DNA from: Macrotrachela quadricornifera
Taxonomy: Eukaryota; Rotifera; Eurotatoria; Philodinida; Philodinidae
Direction: 5' to 3'
DNA length: 64,000 nucleotides
Assembly: GCA_022393335.1 (NCBI GenBank)
Contig: JAJEKB010001331.1
Location: 139,777 to 203,776 of the forward strand
Made by a program: the position numbers and the translations under genes
Notes under the pieces: generated by a model
What the model was told of the DNA's origin: nothing
The model's database searches: none
The model's input: the letters and a program-made list of their open reading frames with translations, nothing else
In this document: piece after piece, positions 12,086 through 21,965 of the stretch
How positions within the stretch are numbered: position 1 is the first letter of the stretch
Layout: every line of letters starts with the position of its first letter

Positions 12086-12901
12086 ATGGGTATTTTATCT
12101 GGAAAACCATTGGAAAACTCTACTAATTTATTATCTAAAAGAGCAGAGTCATCTGTTATGTATTTTACGGATGGAATCGGAACTTCGACTAAGCAAATCA
12201 CAGATACAGTTACATATGAATCAAAAGAATGGAGACCGACTATGGTGATTGTTTCTGAAAATTTTGGTCAAAATTTCATGCGTGGCACTGTTATATCTAT
12301 TCTTAACAACCGATTCGTTCAGTTTTTGATCGGATCCATAGGATGTTATTTCGCAGTGCAGAGTTTCATTTTACTACAAACGCTTGTCGAATATACTACG
12401 CTTATGTATATGAATCGCCATACTTTATTTATATTTTTCATTACTGTAACAATTCTATTTGCCTTAGTAACCCGATCGGATCTTAATGAAAACATTATTC
12501 TCCTGCAAGTGATCATTTTTGACGTGTATTCAATTATCAAAATCCTGTACTATGCGGTATATTTTCGTGCTTTAATCTATGATTTATTACTATGGTTAAT
12601 CGTGTTTTTTATTATTCTGATTTTTAATATAAGAGATTCTCACGCCCCTCATGAAGCCAAGCTCCGATTATTTATTTTTATTTTGTGTGCTAGTGACATA
12701 TTGGCAAATATAATTATGTTAATATTTCCCTACCTTTTATCAAATTGCACAATCTGCGCGACATATATCTACAAATATTGGTTATTCGCTATAGGAATTA
12801 CGTCGGCTTTGGGTATATTACTTGCTGTGATACTGCTTTGTCGGAAACAAAAACGTGAAAGAAAGTTAATGTACACTAGTCGTGCAAAGAAGCGCTGGTA
12901 A
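12086..12901 (+). CDS. Intronless six-helix membrane protein, family not recognised
   Basis: A single open frame of 271 codons starting at ATG (context CAATTATGG). The first ~78 residues are polar; the rest contains about six hydrophobic segments (roughly residues 79-102, 110-128, 137-158, 160-180, 193-216, 224-250), and the tail is strongly basic (CRKQKRERK...RAKKRW). The topology suggests an integral membrane protein with a cytoplasmic basic C-terminus. No motif or signature that I know is present. Unlike nearly all other genes here it has no intron, and it sits between the composite repeat (ending 11703) and foldback B (starting 12929). It could be an orphan gene, a transposon passenger or a retrocopy. 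An overlapping minus-strand frame at 11884-12201 is treated as a shadow. Confidence 0.6.
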   Translation: MGILSGKPLENSTNLLSKRAESSVMYFTDGIGTSTKQITDTVTYESKEWRPTMVIVSENFGQNFMRGTVISILNNRFVQFLIGSIGCYFAVQSFILLQTLVEYTTLMYMNRHTLFIFFITVTILFALVTRSDLNENIILLQVIIFDVYSIIKILYYAVYFRALIYDLLLWLIVFFIILIFNIRDSHAPHEAKLRLFIFILCASDILANIIMLIFPYLLSNCTICATYIYKYWLFAIGITSALGILLAVILLCRKQKRERKLMYTSRAKKRW

Positions 12902-12928
12902 AGACAGTCGAAAGAAACATAAATCTAA

Positions 12929-13867
12929 CTACTACCTGTTTCAAAATAGAAGACATCTCACGGTTTTTTGAATAACTCTTGATAGGAACAAGATAGAGAC
13001 CTGCGGTTTTCACCATAAGAAACAGAAATGTTGGGGGCATCGAAACACCTAAATTTGATCCCCACCTTGCCCTCCTGCTTTGTTAGAAATGGAGATTTTT
13101 GCAAAGCTGTGCTTTTCAAATTTTCCATTACCGTTTTGATTCTTAGGATGCCAGTTGATAGCCCTACCTTTTTCCTATCGAACAAAACCAACCCGACTTT
13201 TTTCTGACTTTCCTATGAGATGCTAGACCTCATGCACTGAATGCCCTAAAATACTTGATTTTCACCTACTCAGTGCTGTTTTATCAACTTTCAGATGTCC
13301 AAATCTGCGAATTATACGTTTTCGACTATGCTGAGTATTATGGCATCATTTATACTGCTTCATCACCTCTCACCCGCATCTCACACCCATCATCGCTCAC
13401 CTAATACTCACCCGCAAGGACGCTGACTCTATGAAAAAGTACAAATGATGCCATAATACTCAGCATAGTCGAAAACGTATAATTCGCAGATTTGGACATC
13501 TGAAAGTTGATAAAACAGCACTGAGTAGGTGAAAATCAAGTATTTTAGGGCATTCAGTGCATGAGGTCTAGCATCTCATAGGAAAGTCAGAAAAAAGTCG
13601 GGTTGGTTTTATTCGATAGGAAAAAGGTAGGGCTATCAACTGGCATCCTAAGAATCAAAACGGTAATGGAAAATTTGAAAAGCACAGCTTTGCAAAAATC
13701 TCCATTTCTAACAAAGCAGGGGGGCAACGCGGGGGATCAAATTTAGGTGTTTCGATGCCCCCAACATTTCTCTTTCTAATGGTGAAAACCGCAAGTCTCT
13801 ATCTTGTTCCTATCAAGAGTTATTCAAAAAATCGTGAGGTGCCTTTGATTTTGAAACAGATAGTAGA
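12929..13867. repeat. Foldback element B, long near-identical arms
   Basis: Arms of about 425 bp (12929-13353 and 13438-13867) are nearly perfect inverted copies around an ~85-bp centre rich in CTCACCC. Arm differences are few (for example ACCTTGCCCTCC versus the mirrored CGTTGCCCCCC), which suggests recent origin or gene conversion. Each arm carries the shared core (AACAAGATAGAGACCTGCGG then TTTTCACCAT on the left). Minus-strand open frames inside are palindrome shadows. No transposase is encoded. Confidence 0.9.
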
Positions 13868-14126
13868 AGCTTCTTTATAGAAATGAAAAGCTTTTTTTGT
13901 AAAATATATTGTTCCTTTGAATAAAACAAGTATTTCAGATTTTATATTTTAATCCAACACAAATTATATTAAGAGATTTATTTTTTAAAGTCCTGAGTTT
14001 TCTATTTAAGTTTCAATTTTAAAAACATAATTCATTTTATATGATACCAAATAATAACTGGACGTAAAGATATTATTCGAAAGTTTTTTTTTGTTTGTAA
14101 ATTCTTTTATCAATTGAATATTATTA
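13868..14126. other. No feature seen
   Basis: Short AT-rich spacer between foldback B and the pogo-like element. Confidence 0.4.
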
Positions 14127-15089
14127 CAGTAAAACCTCTCTATATGGGCACCTCTATAAGAAGGGCACCTCGCTTGTGTGGGCATTCGGCGGAACGACCG
14201 ACAGATTTTTGCTGGAAGTGAGCCTCTCTAACAAGGGCACCTCCGACCTCTGAGAGTGGGCACTATTTTTTGGATCATACTGTATTATTAAACCTCTCTT
14301 GTATGGGCACATATAGTGAATATTTTAATCAGTACGCTGTTCTTTTTCTTCGCGTCGCTCTTTGTTGTTCTAAGAACAGGAGAGAGAAAAGTTAGTCTGA
14401 CATAACAAAGAAATAATTCATCTGTACATTTCTAAATTTACCGTCAGTGATAAAAAGAGTATAAATAGTCGTGTTATTTAAAATTATTCTTTAAAATTAA
14501 TGAGAGATGACATCGTGCCACTCACTACATTACGTTTGATGAGATAATCGAATTGATCAACGACTATGTCAATGGAGTTGGGCTATCATAGCGCAAATTA
14601 TGTAAGAAGCGAAAAGTACTAAAGGATGTTGTGTACAATATTCTTCAAAGAAAAGACGAATACAAACAACGGGATCAAACGCAAACTGCAAGACGAGTTG
14701 GGCACAAGACCGACGAAACTTTTCCCGTGGTTTGTGGCGCAAAGAGCGAAAAATATTCTACTCTCAGGATACTTGATTCAGAAAAAGCACTAGAAATTGT
14801 CAAAGAAATTGTACTTTCACGAGAATTTTTTCGAAAAGCTTAGTTGTAGATACGAAACTAGAACATAAACTTAGACGAAGAGACGGCATCAAATGATTAT
14901 AGTAAAATACTAGGCATAGTCGAAGGTCTAAAGGTAGTTTAGTAACATATATGTATGGGTACTCTGCGATGCAGGTTGCGGAAAACAATTGTGATTGGTA
15001 TCTGTAAAAACCTCTATAACGCGGGCACCTCCGTAAGGTGGGCGATTTGAAAAAGTCCCGTAGGTGCCCATCTAAGGGAGGTTTTACTG
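14127..15089 (+). mobile_element. Decayed pogo/Tigger-type (Tc1/mariner superfamily) DNA transposon
   Basis: The element begins CAGTAAAACCTCTCTATA and ends with the inverted ...GGAGGTTTTACTG, with TA on each side (14125-14126 and 15090-15091), as expected for Tc1/mariner insertion. Subterminal GGGCACCTC motifs repeat at both ends. Around 14530-14830 a broken plus-strand frame resembles the N-terminal DNA-binding part of pogo-like transposases: an HTH-like stretch (VVYNILQRKDEYKQ), then a CENP-B-type piece in another frame (PWFVAQRAKNILLSGYLIQ near 14725-14781), then EKALEIVKEI back in the first frame. The DDE catalytic region is absent, so it is internally deleted, frameshifted and dead. Confidence 0.8.
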
Positions 15090-15189
15090 TATATGAGATT
15101 ATTATCATATGTAAAAAAATTTAATTCTTGTTAATCAAATACAAAAAAACAGACATTTGTCTTTATTTGAATTAATATTATTAAAATAA

Positions 15190-17259
15190 TCAGAGTATTT
15201 CTGTATGAGGAAAATAGTCGTTGAGATATTTTGAAAGACGACCACCACCACTTAGATATAATGAACTCAATTTTGCACAATTGATTCGTGTTGATTCTCT
15301 TTTAAAATTGCGTGTCACTTTTTTCAATCGTCGATAATTGACATTAAGATAAACATTATTGGGTAAGCATGTTTTTGTATCAACTAGAAATTGTTCAATA
15401 TAATCATGATGAGCTTGATAAATTATAAGAGTAGTAAGATGAGGATATTTAATAATAGATAAATCTTGATTATCTTTATTTAATTTCTTATTTTGTGGTT
15501 TGTAATTACTCAACATAATTTTCTTGACAAATGGAAATGATTGTGAAATTTGAATAAAAAATTCATGTTCAAAAGGATGTTCATCAAATAATGATATTTT
15601 ACGAACATATTTAAATAATCCACCTGGAAAATTATTTGTTATACGATCATAAAATTCTAATTTATATGGATATGAATAAATATGACATTGACTAGATTTT
15701 CTTTCTTTAAAATAATCAACATAAGAAATATAATATGATTATTTTTAAAATCATTAAATGTATTTTGAATATCTTTATTTGATCGTATATTCATATTTTT
15801 ATTAAAATAAACAATTGAATGAATATTAAATGTAAATTTATTTAAAAATGGCATAAAATTGATTATATTTTCTTTCAATTCATTTCCATCAATAAATGTT
15901 TTTTTTGCAGATACAATAAGATCTAAATGAAGTTTTTCTAAATTGAACATTCGATGTAGAAGTGGTAAAACTAATTCATCATAATGCTCTATCCATGTAT
16001 AATAATTTAATGAAAAACATTTTAAATTAGGCAATTTTTTCTATAAATAATTCATAATTAAATATAAAATATTAATCAAACAAACTTACTTTATTGTCAA
16101 TTGTTGGATGTAAACGATAAAATTGCCATATTTTAACTTTCAATGTACGAAGTTGATTGAAACGTCCATCAAGAATATAAAGACAATCTTTGAAATTTGT
16201 TACAGTGATATGTAATTCTAATAGATTTGAAGAGATAAATGTTGAAGGTGAATTGTCAAATGATATTTGTTGATAATCAAATAAAGATGGATTAAAATTT
16301 AAATATTGTAAATTAGGAAATATTGTAAAGATATATGAAAGTATACATAGATTGAGTTTTGGTACAAGACCTCGTTTTTTCTTCTTTTCAGTTATATCAA
16401 TAACAAACGATATTATTTCATTTTTATTTATATTAATTAAAGATTGATCTAAATAAAAAAAACGGTACAAAATTTTAATGAAAAAAACTATTTTCGTAAA
16501 ATTTATCTGAAAACTTTTCAAAAACAATTTTCTAATGTACATAGGGACCAGAGATGTCCATCGCGGTTGAGAATCTGCCGCTGCCACACCGTGACGATAA
16601 CCAAGAAAAGCTACCGCGCCGCTGCCGCGATGATATTTTTCAAAATCTTTCGATTTTCAAGGCTGTGAATGGTTTAAACTACAGCTGCTGTCGCTAATCA
16701 ATCAGATTCGTCAAGTCTCATATATGATCTTCGTTTTTTCAAATTATTCATTTAAGATTATACTATAACTAAATCTTTAATTAATTTAAAAAATTATTTT
16801 ATAATAGTAATAAATAATATGTATTCATTGAGATGTAATTTTATAAAATATATATATTTGAAATTAATTAATAAAAGTCATACCATTAATGAAAGATCGA
16901 GCTGCTTCTATATTGGTATAAAATAAACCAAATCCATATAAATTGGGATAATTTGTAGCAAAAAGAACACGTCTCATAGATGATGATTCAAGATTAAGCC
17001 ATTTGATTTTATAATGAATCGAAGGTAAAATTTGTAAACAAAATCGATCAAGCATTAAATCAGGTAAAAGATAGTTGAAATCATCTGAGAAACGTCTCAT
17101 CAATGTTAAATGACTTGTAAATATAGAATCACATGCAATTGTATTGAATCGATGATTAACATCTATCAAAGAATCAAGTACTTCGAAATTGTATAAATTT
17201 TTAAAAATAATCAAAAAAATTTCATCAGATAAATCATTTAATTGAATTTTTACCGTCAT
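15190..17259 (-). pseudogene. Rotifer-type F-box/LRR-like protein with one frameshift
   Basis: Three exons: 17259-16884 (N-terminal F-box-like segment, LSDEIFLIIFKNL then LIDVNHRFNTIA), 16448-16090 and 16040-15190. Both introns have GT/AG ends (GTATGA/TTTAG and GTAAGT/TATAG) with matching phases. The remainder is rich in Leu/Phe-spaced segments (LPNLKCFSL, LEKLHLDLIV) like the degenerate leucine-rich repeats of this family. F-box proteins normally recruit substrates to SCF ubiquitin ligases through Skp1; that role is inferred. In exon 3 the frame shifts by one base at about 15720-15745. Upstream reading stops at 15657, while the family-like C-terminus (CHIYSYPYKLEFYDR... to the stop at 15190) continues in another frame. 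It is a young pseudogene, or a sequencing error in an otherwise intact ~528-residue gene. Intron 1 has a locally GC-rich patch (about 16545-16655) of unknown origin. Confidence 0.7.
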
Positions 17260-17982
17260 TTATTTAATTTTTTATGCCTTTTTTTAATATGAATATTTAT
17301 ATAAATATACGTGTATATTCTATTTGACCGATATCGTCAATGAAAATAATCGTCCGTTGTTTTTTTTTAGTCTAAATTGACAATAGATGTATGATTTTAT
17401 TTCACCTTTTTTTTTCTTTGGTTCAGAGTATGTACCAATGAATATTAACAAAATTTCTTTTTTTGATGATGTAATACACATAATAACATGATCAATATGT
17501 TAATCATGTTAGTTAAAATTCGTTCATTGAATATTCAAAATTATTTTTTTTATTTAAATTAAATATTGACTAAATTTACTTGAAAAGATGATATTTGACA
17601 ATTGTTTTACATTCGAATTCATTATATAAACTTTATATTTTATTTTGTTTGTCTCAGAAACAATCATTTTTTTTGATTGATAATACTCCTATCTCTCATT
17701 GTCGATCGATGATACTTATTGAATAGTTAAACTTTCTTTAGCTATTCAACTGTTCAACTATAGGCTCTGTGTGTCGCTGCTATGAGGGCAGTAGAGACCC
17801 AGCGCTGCTCCTTTATGGCATCGTCACGCAGGACCGCACCCATTGGCCTTCATGGCACCCACACGCGGGGCTGTGCCATTTGTCCTTTGCCCTTCGTGAT
17901 ACTCATGCAGACTCAACATTTGAATAATTGAAAAGTTAGATGGTGGAATAATTGAAGAAATTTCAACTATTCAGCTTTTCAA
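17260..17982. other. No gene seen; includes a locally GC-rich patch
   Basis: Promoter side of the F-box gene. The stretch at about 17760-17905 is much more GC-rich than its surroundings (GCACCCACACGCGGGGC-like) and does not look coding. TTGAATAGTTGAA-type words recur around it and again after the next element, so it may belong to a larger mobile unit. Confidence 0.35.
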
Positions 17983-18389
17983 TCTATCTATATATATAAT
18001 GTTCAGTGTGTCTGTCTGTCTGTCTGTGTCGGGTCAAATGTTAAATGTTAAGGGTTAAAGATCAAAGGTACGAAGGCTATACGGGATAGGAAGCAGAGAA
18101 TAGGGGATAGGGTATAGGAGATAGAGAATTGGGATGCAGTATAGGGCTATAGGATATAGATCTATAGAGGATACGGAGACAGGAGGTAGACGGATAAAAG
18201 TACGACTATAGAGGAAAAGGGAATATGCCTATAGGGATATGTCCATAGAAGATAGAGGTACACAGAATAGAAGGTAAGAATATAAGAATACGAAGTGTCT
18301 CATTGTCTATTATCGGGCCAAGAATAAAACACACATATGATACTTTACAGAAAAACGGGAGCCGCACAGCGTGCACAGGATCTCGCTAG
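17983..18389 (+). mobile_element. Short Helitron-like non-autonomous element
   Basis: The 5' part reads TCTATCTATATATATAATG, then GTTCAGTGTGTCTGTCTGTC, a word common just inside Helitron 5' ends. The 3' part has a short palindrome (GCACAGCGTGC) about a dozen bases before a terminal CTAG followed by T, fitting the hairpin-plus-CTRR rule. The interior is a purine-rich degenerate GGATAGGG/ATAGAG tract. There is no target duplication, as expected, and no Rep/helicase. The 5' limit is uncertain. Confidence 0.55.
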
Positions 18390-18561
18390 TTATTGAATAG
18401 TTGAAGTCAGGTTTCAAGTTTTACATATGTGCTATTTTTGAATTGAAAAGATGACGATGGCATTAATAACGTATAGGATTTTTTTCCCTATAGTCTGTTT
18501 CTTAGTTTTGAGAGAGTTTTTTTTGACATTTATAATTGTACAATGTTGATCTTATTGTTTA

Positions 18562-19300
18562 GAATTAATAGGTTCATATATATCGATAGATGAAATTCAA
18601 AAATTCTTGTTACAGCTTCCTTATTTAAAATATCTTACACTTCAAATGAATCTTACGAACGATCTTACGAATGGTCATATATGGCAAATATTAACAAACT
18701 CTTTGATCTCATTCAAATTTTTTTTGAATTCGATCTATCTCACTTTGAAGTACTTCAATCTCTTGATTCATTTCGATCGCCATTTTGGCTTGAAGAAAAA
18801 CGATGGTATATAGCATATCAAAGAGAATGTATATTTTCTGTTCCTCAAATTATGCCGATCGATAAAAAAATTCTCAGTTCATATCCTATCTATTCAACAA
18901 CTTGTGTATCTGACATCATTATAAATGCAGCGCCTACTAATCATAATCTTTACTTTGCTCACATCAAAACATTGTTTTCTTAGATGTTTAATGTCATCAA
19001 AAATTCTTAGTTCGATTATCAATCTAAATCAAGTAGAAAATTTAATTGTATGGTCATTTGATGATGTATTAAAATTTATTCCTTTGGAACGTACAGTTCC
19101 TTGTCTAAATAACTTGACAATTGCACATACTATTACAATGAAAACAATTTAAACAAATTTGTACACTTAAAATCAACATGAAGGAAATACCTGATGCCAA
19201 TATAATTAAAGAATTAGTTCATTTATGTCCATATCTCAAATGTTTAATGATATACATATCTTTTTTTCCATCAATAGAATTCATTGTTTACATTTTTCTC
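18562..19300 (+). pseudogene. Fragment of a second F-box/LRR-type gene, several frameshifts
   Basis: The reading frame hops but family-like text is continuous: LPYLKYLTLQMNLTNDL and GHIWQ (frame 1, to about 18715); LDSFRSPFWLEEKRWY (frame 3, about 18755-18980); INLNQVENLIVWSFDDVLKF (frame 1, about 19015-19110); MKEIPDANIIKELVHLCPYL (another frame, from about 19178). The first shift coincides with a T8 run near 18718. The N-terminal F-box exon is absent and an acceptor-like tract precedes 18562. It is clearly broken, and opposite in strand to the F-box gene at 15.2-17.3 kb. Confidence 0.7.
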
Positions 19301-19733
19301 CGAAAAGTGTATGTACTCCCACTAGCCCTTTAGTAGGGAAGAAATTATCGTAACGATACTATAAGTCAATCACCACTTATACCCTCAAGATAGCACTTCG
19401 AACTATAAATACATGTGATACAGCCCAGAAAGGAAAGCGAATATGGAGTACATACAGAATGAAAGAAACAACTGAATGCGTTCGTCGAAAGATGAATAGA
19501 CATGCATATATACACAAATATCATTGTTAGAGTTGCATTCTAACAAGATGTAAATTTGAAAACCAAATAAAAATTTCACTTTTCTGTGGAAATATGAATC
19601 AAGTGAAGAAAAACACTGAAAAGTTGGCAAAAATCGACATTTTTGATTCTATATTCCTTATTTTATGTTATCTCGATTTGTCTCAGTGGTGAACATGTGA
19701 TTCCATGTCTTATTCTTCAGTATATTGTCATTT
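19301..19733. other. No gene seen
   Basis: Spacer between the decayed F-box fragment and the 3' end of the next minus-strand gene. Confidence 0.35.
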
Positions 19734-21965
19734 TCAGGAGACTGTAACTATCAATGTTTGACTTGCGGCACTGCATGTATAAGCATTAATAGCACCCCAA
19801 TTTAAGTTTCCAATACATGGGCGTACAGTATAACCTGTGTTGCAATTACATATGCTGCCTGTTGCAGTTAATTCATAACCACCACCACAAGAACCAACTG
19901 CCCAAGAGTAACCATTTGATGATACTGGGCCGTATGCACTATTTGTTCGCAATGCTGCAATGATAGCAGTAACATATGTGGGAGTCGTTAGTGTTATGCC
20001 AGTAGGATTATTCGATCCACTTATTGTTATAGATGAATAGCTACCGGTTAGTTGACTAATAAACGTTGACCATGCAGTACATTGACTCGAAGGAGTAGCA
20101 CCACTGGTGAAGCTTTGAGAATAGACGATTGAGTTTGCTGAAGTAGAAAAGTAATTTATTTGTTGACTATTTAGAGAATTTTATGCTGCTCGTTCTCGTA
20201 CATGCTCTTACTCTCAATATGTACGAGTTCGATAAAGTGAACTGTTATCTACAAGTATACCTCAAAATGTCTTCAATCTGATTTCTAATAGCAAATCTTT
20301 CACGATTGTTCAGATTTTTCGATAAAATAGGAGACAAGAAAATTTAAGGTCTGTGTTGAAAATAAATAGAATATTATAACTGGACCTTTTTCTGTAGTAC
20401 ACTTAAAATCTAGGAAATATAGTTGCAGACAATAACAAAATGTTTTCATTGTGTTTCTAACGAATTTTTCTAATGGGATCTTTTAAATACCGGCTTACAA
20501 CTCACATAAAATAGTGTTGATTTTCAATACACATTCGTCGCTTTACTAGCTCAAACTTCTTTAAATTCATTTATATAGAACATTTTTCGGTCCTTGTTGT
20601 CAGCTGTTGAATCATCAGTGCTTGATGAAAGAACTGAGCTCAAATTCATACGAAAATATATATTTTTGGTCACGCTCAACACGATGGCAATATTTTTTTT
20701 TAATATTTGAGTCAATACAGTAACAGGAACCAATGGCCGTGAAACGTTAAAATTTCTTGACTTGTGTGGAAAAATTTCAAATTCGCATATAGATCAAAAC
20801 AACATGTTCATTTTTTTAAATGATATTGGAGTTCAAGACAAAGAGAATAATTCATAAACTGCTAACCATATCTTTAATATTTTCAGAATACAGAGCAGAC
20901 TTTTCAAGATCTGCAACAAAGTGTTTATACACAATTCTGCTTGTATCTTGCTATCTTATAGAACGGTTGAAAACCTATTTTCTCTACAAACATAAGTTCA
21001 TTTTGTTTAACAAAGCATGCTTCCGTATGTACACTGGATGAAGACAAGTACAAGTAAAACTAAAATGATGTAACTTTGTAGAAAAGACTTTGAGATACAA
21101 TGAAGAAGGCTTCGAATAGAAGATTCATAGATTTTTCTTGAAATTCGTGGTTATTTTTTGAAGATCTCGCTAAGAAAACATATTAGCATCTGTTTAGCAA
21201 CTCAAATTTCTATATCACGTTATATTTCCTAGATTTCTTTCCATAACGTTAAGAAATAGATCTCGATTAATAAATAGATTTCTATAAAACTCACAAGTTG
21301 TTGTTGTGGTCGTGGTTGCCGTAGTAGTTGTTGTTGATGTCGATGTCGTACTTGACGTTGTGGTGGTTGTTGTTGTCGATGTCGTAGTCGTTGCCGTAGT
21401 TGTCGTTGTAGTCGTCTTTGTTGTTGTTGTTGTCGTCGTCGTCGTCGTCGTTGTTGTTGTTGTTGAGTCTACCAGTACAGACAGATAACAGACTTAGTAC
21501 TGCTTTTCAGGTAAAAAGTCAACTAGTTGAGGTGATGTTATCTTACTTTGTGTGAGCAATATGGCCGTGATAATAGCCGCTGCGATGAGAGTGAGAACAG
21601 CAAAAATGATGAAGGCTATGTAACGTTTGCGTCCAGAACATCTATTTCTACAAAGCACTAGATTAGTAAATAAAAAAGAAGGAGAAGAAGAGACGAAATA
21701 CGATGTTGTGCTGGATGATACATCTACAAGCTGCGTTGTATCTAAACTGATCTGATGAGGCTTCGCCGGTGGCGATGGCAGTTTAAGCTTGAACGGAGCG
21801 AGTTGCTCATTAGTCATTGACTGGGAAAAATTAGTCTTTACAGGTTGATTCTATGGATGTATCATACAAATATAAGTGGACCACTAAAAGAAGAAACTGA
21901 CTTACAGCAACATAGATGGTATTTTGGCGAGGAATGAACTCAATAACTTCTCCACTTGTTGGCAT
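19734..21965 (-). CDS. Type II membrane protein with Thr-rich stalk and Cys-containing ectodomain
   Basis: Four exons: 21965-21906 (MPTSGEVIEFIPRQNTIYVA), 21820-21547, 21468-21295 and 20137-19734. All donors and acceptors are GT/AG and all phases agree, giving 303 residues. Exon 2 encodes a Pro-containing cytoplasmic segment and one helix (about residues 81-103: YIAFIIFAVLTLIAAAIITAIL) after a basic stretch. Exon 3 is almost pure Thr with a few Ser, Ala and Lys, a mucin-like stalk. Exon 4 is a ~134-residue ectodomain with Q-S-F-T-S-G-A-T-P-S-S-Q-C-T-A-W at its start and a C-terminal Cys cluster (VGSCGGGYEL, ICNCNTGYTVRPCIGN, NAYTCS). I know similar domains in rotifer surface proteins but cannot name the family. 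The last intron is ~1.16 kb; the others are 78 and 85 bp. Probably a cell-surface or shed adhesive/recognition protein (inference). Confidence 0.8.

Noticed and set aside
12958..13191. Minus-strand 77-codon frame in foldback B
   Set aside because: The same frame is mirrored in the other arm; it is part of a palindrome and has no domain.
16545..16655. A hAT-type insertion in intron 1 of the F-box gene, from a GC-rich patch beginning near AGAGATGTCCATCGCGG
   Set aside because: No matching inverted end or target duplication was seen; repeated CGCTGCCGC words alone are not sufficient.
21306..21488. A Val-rich plus-strand frame opposite the Thr stalk
   Set aside because: It is the complement of the ACN codon repeat in the minus-strand gene and has no other support.
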